Positions 6,589-8,858 of a stretch of 8,858 nucleotides of DNA are shown piece by piece (position 1 is the first letter of the stretch; each line of letters starts with the position of its first letter). The notes beneath the pieces are model-generated. The model was not told where the DNA came from. It saw nothing but the letters and a program-made list of their open reading frames with translations, and did no database searches. The translations under genes and the position numbers were made by a program. Origin of the DNA: an uncultured Blautia sp. (GTDB lineage: Bacteria; Bacillota; Clostridia; Lachnospirales; Lachnospiraceae); the NCBI GenBank assembly GCA_900552095.1, contig URYM01000066.1:1-8858 (forward strand), read 5' to 3'.

Positions 6589-7143
6589 ATGATGAAGACA
6601 GAAAAAAAAGAAGAGAGAGCACAGTACAGCAAAAAGGATACTTATACTTATGAAGAAGTCCGTCCCATGATCGAGGCGGCCATCGAAGATAGAGCGCGGT
6701 ATTTGGGATTCTTCTATAAAGTAATGCCCAGGGACCTGTTTGATAAATATGCAAAAAAGGCGCTGTATGCCTATGGAGAATACAAGGCTCTGGGTATGGG
6801 AGCCGGACAGGGGCATGAGGGAGATCCGGCCGGGCTGGCTGATTTCCTGGTATCCTGCAACAGCGTAGCCAACACGCTGGCGGTTGGAAATCATGTGTGC
6901 GAGAAGACGGATGAATTTACTACCGTGAGAATGGAAGGAAAATGTGCGCTGGTTCAGGGCTGGGAAAAGATGGGGCTTTCTCCCGAAGAAGTGGAATATC
7001 TCTGCGATATTGCCAGCTACGGAGATTACGGTCATGCCAACGCTCTGGATCTGCAGGGAACCTGGCTGTGCACAAGCGCTCAGAAGGGCTGCGATTACTG
7101 TGATTTTAAGATCGAGAAATTAAAAGAGAAAACAATCGTATAA
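6589..7143 (+). CDS. L-2-amino-thiazoline-4-carboxylate hydrolase-like protein
   Basis: This 184-residue cytoplasmic protein fits the ATC-hydrolase-like family by its C-terminal pattern. That pattern is C119, W125, GL (129-130), C139-D140, then TSAQKGCDYCDFKIE (162-176) with C168 and C171. Related members end similarly in G(D)xCDFxF. The founding enzyme opens a thiazoline ring on the way to cysteine; most members are uncharacterised, so that reaction should not be transferred. Seven cysteines (90, 104, 119, 139, 161, 168, 171) could bind metal or form a catalytic thiol site. Two ATGs are adjacent (6589, 6592). AGGGAGG is 8 nt before the first, and the gene is 14 nt after the upstream reductase. 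A run of eight A's lies at 6602-6609. Family assignment is by motif memory only. Confidence 0.6.
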   Translation: MMKTEKKEERAQYSKKDTYTYEEVRPMIEAAIEDRARYLGFFYKVMPRDLFDKYAKKALYAYGEYKALGMGAGQGHEGDPAGLADFLVSCNSVANTLAVGNHVCEKTDEFTTVRMEGKCALVQGWEKMGLSPEEVEYLCDIASYGDYGHANALDLQGTWLCTSAQKGCDYCDFKIEKLKEKTIV

Positions 7144-7169
7144 ATGAAGTGACAGATTCGGGCTGTTTG

Positions 7170-7227
7170 CTGCCGCGCTGGGGGAGGAGGAGATTTCAGA
7201 GAGAAGATTCCTTTCACGGCGCGGCAG
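7170..7227 (+). promoter_or_regulatory. Large GC-rich inverted repeat in 106-nt intergenic gap
   Basis: CTGCCGCGCTG (7170-7180) pairs with CGGCGCGGCAG (7217-7227): eleven base pairs with a single G-U, closing a 36-nt loop. The loop begins with a purine-rich GGGGAGGAGGAG that looks like a ribosome binding site but has no start codon at a usable distance. No U-tract follows (TCTGTATAAG instead), so a classical terminator is unlikely. The true ribosome site of the next gene (AAGGAG, 7238-7243) is just outside the stem. It may act as an mRNA stability/processing element separating two operon modules, or as a protein-binding palindrome. No convincing promoter is visible in this gap. Confidence 0.55.
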
Positions 7228-7249
7228 TCTGTATAAGAAGGAGAAGAGA

Positions 7250-8224
7250 ATGAAGACGATACGTTTGGGGAACAGCGCTATTGAGGCGTCTGAGATTGCG
7301 GTCGGCTGCATGCGGATCTGCAGGAAGACGGTGGATGAGGCAGAGCGGCTGGTTCTGACGGCTCTGGAGCAGGGCATCAATTATTTTGATCATGCGGATG
7401 TATACGGGTTTGGCGCTTCGGAAGAATATTTCGGAGAAATTTTAAAGAGGCATCCGGGGCTGAGGGAGAAGATCTTCCTTCAGAGTAAATGTACGCTGAT
7501 CCGGGATCAGGAAAAGACACTGTATCTGGATACTTCAAAGGAACATATTGTAAAATCCGTGGAGGACAGCTTGAGGAGGCTGGGGACAGACTATCTGGAT
7601 ACGTATCTTCTGCACCATCCGGATACGCTGATTGAGCCGGAAGAGGTGGCAGAGGCCTTCGATCTTCTGAGAAGACAGGGAAAGGTGAGATATTTTGGGG
7701 TCAGCAACTTTAAGACCATGGATCTGGCGTTTCTCCAGTCTTTCCTGGATCAGAAGCTGATCGTAAATCAGATGCAGCTGGGAGTGGCGCACACCGAGGT
7801 GATTGACGCGAATAATTCAATTAAACTGAATGATGAGGATAATATTGAACACAATGGTTCTGTGCTTACCTATATGCGGATGAAGAAGATGACGCTGCAG
7901 GCCTGGTCTCCTTTCCAGGTGAGGTTCTACGGCGGGATTTTTATGAAGGATGCTTCTTATCCGATTCTGAATCAGACGGTAAACCGTATGGCAGAGGAAA
8001 AGGGAGTTCTCCCGGAGGCGGTTGCTATTGCATGGATCCTGCGGCATCCTGCCCGGATCCAGCCTATGGCGGGAACTACCAATCCGGAACATTTAAAGGC
8101 AATCTGCAGCGGGTGCGGAATCGAACTGACCCGGGCGGAGTGGTATGAAATTTACCGGGCGACTCTGACAGATGAGGGAAGAGTCCAGCTGGGCAATTCT
8201 GTCAGCGGCGGGGTGAAAAAATAG
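7250..8224 (+). CDS. Aldo/keto reductase, YdhF-like
   Basis: This 324-residue cytoplasmic aldo/keto reductase resembles E. coli YdhF-type oxidoreductases more than the reductase at 5627. The tetrad is complete: D47 and Y52 within FDHADVYG, K80 (LQSKC) and H122 (YLLHHPD). The FDHAD form, with H in place of T after the aspartate, is characteristic of the YdhF group. Other landmarks are GKVRYFGVSNF, NQMQLGVAH, AWSPFQ with W219, and the cofactor segment PMAGTTNPEHL (272-282). A polar segment with several Asn/Asp residues (IDANNSIKLNDEDNIEHNG, around 184-203) extends the substrate-side loop. AAGGAG lies 6 nt before the ATG. It follows the hairpin-containing gap and precedes the kinase by 15 nt. 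The substrate is unknown; the context suggests a sugar or an aldehyde from sugar breakdown. Confidence 0.9.
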   Translation: MKTIRLGNSAIEASEIAVGCMRICRKTVDEAERLVLTALEQGINYFDHADVYGFGASEEYFGEILKRHPGLREKIFLQSKCTLIRDQEKTLYLDTSKEHIVKSVEDSLRRLGTDYLDTYLLHHPDTLIEPEEVAEAFDLLRRQGKVRYFGVSNFKTMDLAFLQSFLDQKLIVNQMQLGVAHTEVIDANNSIKLNDEDNIEHNGSVLTYMRMKKMTLQAWSPFQVRFYGGIFMKDASYPILNQTVNRMAEEKGVLPEAVAIAWILRHPARIQPMAGTTNPEHLKAICSGCGIELTRAEWYEIYRATLTDEGRVQLGNSVSGGVKK

Positions 8225-8226
8225 AG

Positions 8227-8233
8227 AAGGAGG
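8227..8233 (+). promoter_or_regulatory. Ribosome binding site of the FGGY kinase gene
   Basis: AAGGAGG sits 6 nt before the ATG at 8240, in the 15-nt gap after the second reductase. It fixes the start of a gene that runs off the right edge. Confidence 0.85.
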
Positions 8234-8239
8234 AAACCT

Positions 8240-8858
8240 ATGCCGTACTTAATGGGAATCGACAACGGAGGAACTTTTGTAAAAGCCGGTATTACAGATG
8301 AGCGGGGAAGAATGCTGGCGGTGGCGAGAGAGCCGGTACATAATCTGACGCCGAAACCGGGTTTTGCGGAGCGGGATATGGAGGAGCTGTGGCGGCAGAA
8401 TGTGAAAGTGATCCGAAGAGCGGTGGAGGAAGCGGGAATCGCCCCGGAAGAGATCAAGGGGATTTCTTTTTCCGGACACGGGAAAGGGCTTTATCTGACA
8501 GACCGGTCCGGACATCCGGTTTACCGGGGGATTCTGTCCACAGATACCCGGGCCTGGGAATACGTAAAGCGCTGGAAGGAGGACGGAACAGCGGCGAAGG
8601 TATTTGAAAAAACCTTTCAGGAAATCCTGGCCTGTCAGCCGGTCAGTCTTCTGGCCTGGATCCGGGATCATGAGAAGGATGTTCTGGAAAAGGCTGATTA
8701 TATTTTTTCGGTCAACGATTATATCCGCTTTCGCCTGACCGGGGAGGCTGCCGGGGAATATACGGTGCTTTCCGGGGGGAATCTGGTAAATCTCTCCACA
8801 TGTTCGTATGATCCGGAACTCCTGGAACTCTTTGGACTGGAAGAGATCCGTGGAAAAC
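8240..8858 (+). CDS. FGGY-family carbohydrate kinase, L-xylulokinase (LyxK)-like, N-terminal part
   Basis: The frame is open from ATG 8240 to the window edge (206 full codons), so the C-terminal half (typically ~290 more residues) is missing. The opening GIDNGGTFVKAGI (residues 6-18) is the FGGY phosphate-binding loop with D8, T12 and K15. Further matches to E. coli LyxK, recalled from memory, are PGFAERDMEELW, SGHGKGLYL, ILSTDTRAWEYVKRWKEDG, PVSLLAWIRDHE, and NDYIRFRLTG. RhaB (L-rhamnulokinase) starts differently (a DLGASSGR-type loop), so this is not a typical RhaB. The expected reaction is ATP-dependent phosphorylation of a ketose such as L-xylulose, possibly L-rhamnulose. The catalytic aspartate and ADP-binding region lie beyond the window. 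It would act on the product of RhaA. Confidence 0.88.
   Translation, partial: MPYLMGIDNGGTFVKAGITDERGRMLAVAREPVHNLTPKPGFAERDMEELWRQNVKVIRRAVEEAGIAPEEIKGISFSGHGKGLYLTDRSGHPVYRGILSTDTRAWEYVKRWKEDGTAAKVFEKTFQEILACQPVSLLAWIRDHEKDVLEKADYIFSVNDYIRFRLTGEAAGEYTVLSGGNLVNLSTCSYDPELLELFGLEEIRGK

Noticed and set aside
6602..6609. Run of eight A's near the start of the ATC-hydrolase-like gene, a possible slippage or phase-variation site
   Set aside because: It encodes Lys-rich N-terminal residues of ordinary composition, and the frame is intact. A run of eight A's in one gene is weak evidence without population data.
7170..7230. Intrinsic terminator between the ATC-hydrolase-like gene and the second reductase
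   Set aside because: The stem is strong but has a 36-nt loop and is followed by TCTGTATAAG rather than a U-run, so it does not meet the usual criteria.
7213..7237. Possible internal promoter (TTCACG and TATAAG) before the second reductase
   Set aside because: The spacing is only 13 nt, the -35 match is poor and lies in the hairpin arm, and the -10-like sequence abuts the ribosome site.

Overview
The window looks like one end of a contig from a Gram-positive, Clostridia-type bacterium, most likely a gut Lachnospiraceae member. This is inferred from purine-rich AGGAGG-type ribosome binding sites in front of almost every gene, roughly 50% GC, tight same-strand gene packing, and protein sequences of Firmicutes character. 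The first 20 bases are not biological: they match the Tn5 mosaic end used in Nextera-type libraries. Real sequence therefore starts near base 21, inside a gene.

Everything from base 21 to the right edge reads on the plus strand as one apparent operon. Its promoter, regulator and 3' end lie outside the window. In order it encodes: the C-terminal half of a Liv/HAAT-type substrate-binding protein; the two permeases LivH and LivM; the two ATPases LivG and LivF; a small homologue of the Anabaena sensory rhodopsin transducer (ASRT), a predicted small-molecule/sugar-binding beta-sandwich; L-rhamnose isomerase (RhaA); an aldo/keto reductase; a small Cys-rich protein of the L-2-amino-thiazoline-4-carboxylate hydrolase-like family; a second aldo/keto reductase of the YdhF type; and the N-terminal part of an FGGY sugar kinase resembling L-xylulokinase (LyxK). 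Gaps are 13-17 nt, or the genes overlap by 4-29 nt. The two exceptions are an 80-nt gap after the binding protein and a 106-nt gap before the second reductase, and each contains a GC-rich inverted repeat.

What stands out is the combination. Liv-type transporters normally carry amino acids, amides, urea or aromatic acids, yet this one is fused operonically to an aldose isomerase, a sugar kinase, two carbonyl reductases and a predicted sugar sensor. The binding-protein fragment also lacks the 'DGW'-type motif that in amino-acid-binding relatives supplies the acidic contact to the amino group. The working hypothesis is a catabolic operon for an L-sugar or L-sugar conjugate imported by a repurposed HAAT transporter. 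RhaA plus a LyxK-like kinase fits L-lyxose to L-xylulose to L-xylulose-5-phosphate at least as well as classical L-rhamnose breakdown. The ASRT protein would be a cytosolic ligand sensor. None of the substrates is proven by sequence alone.
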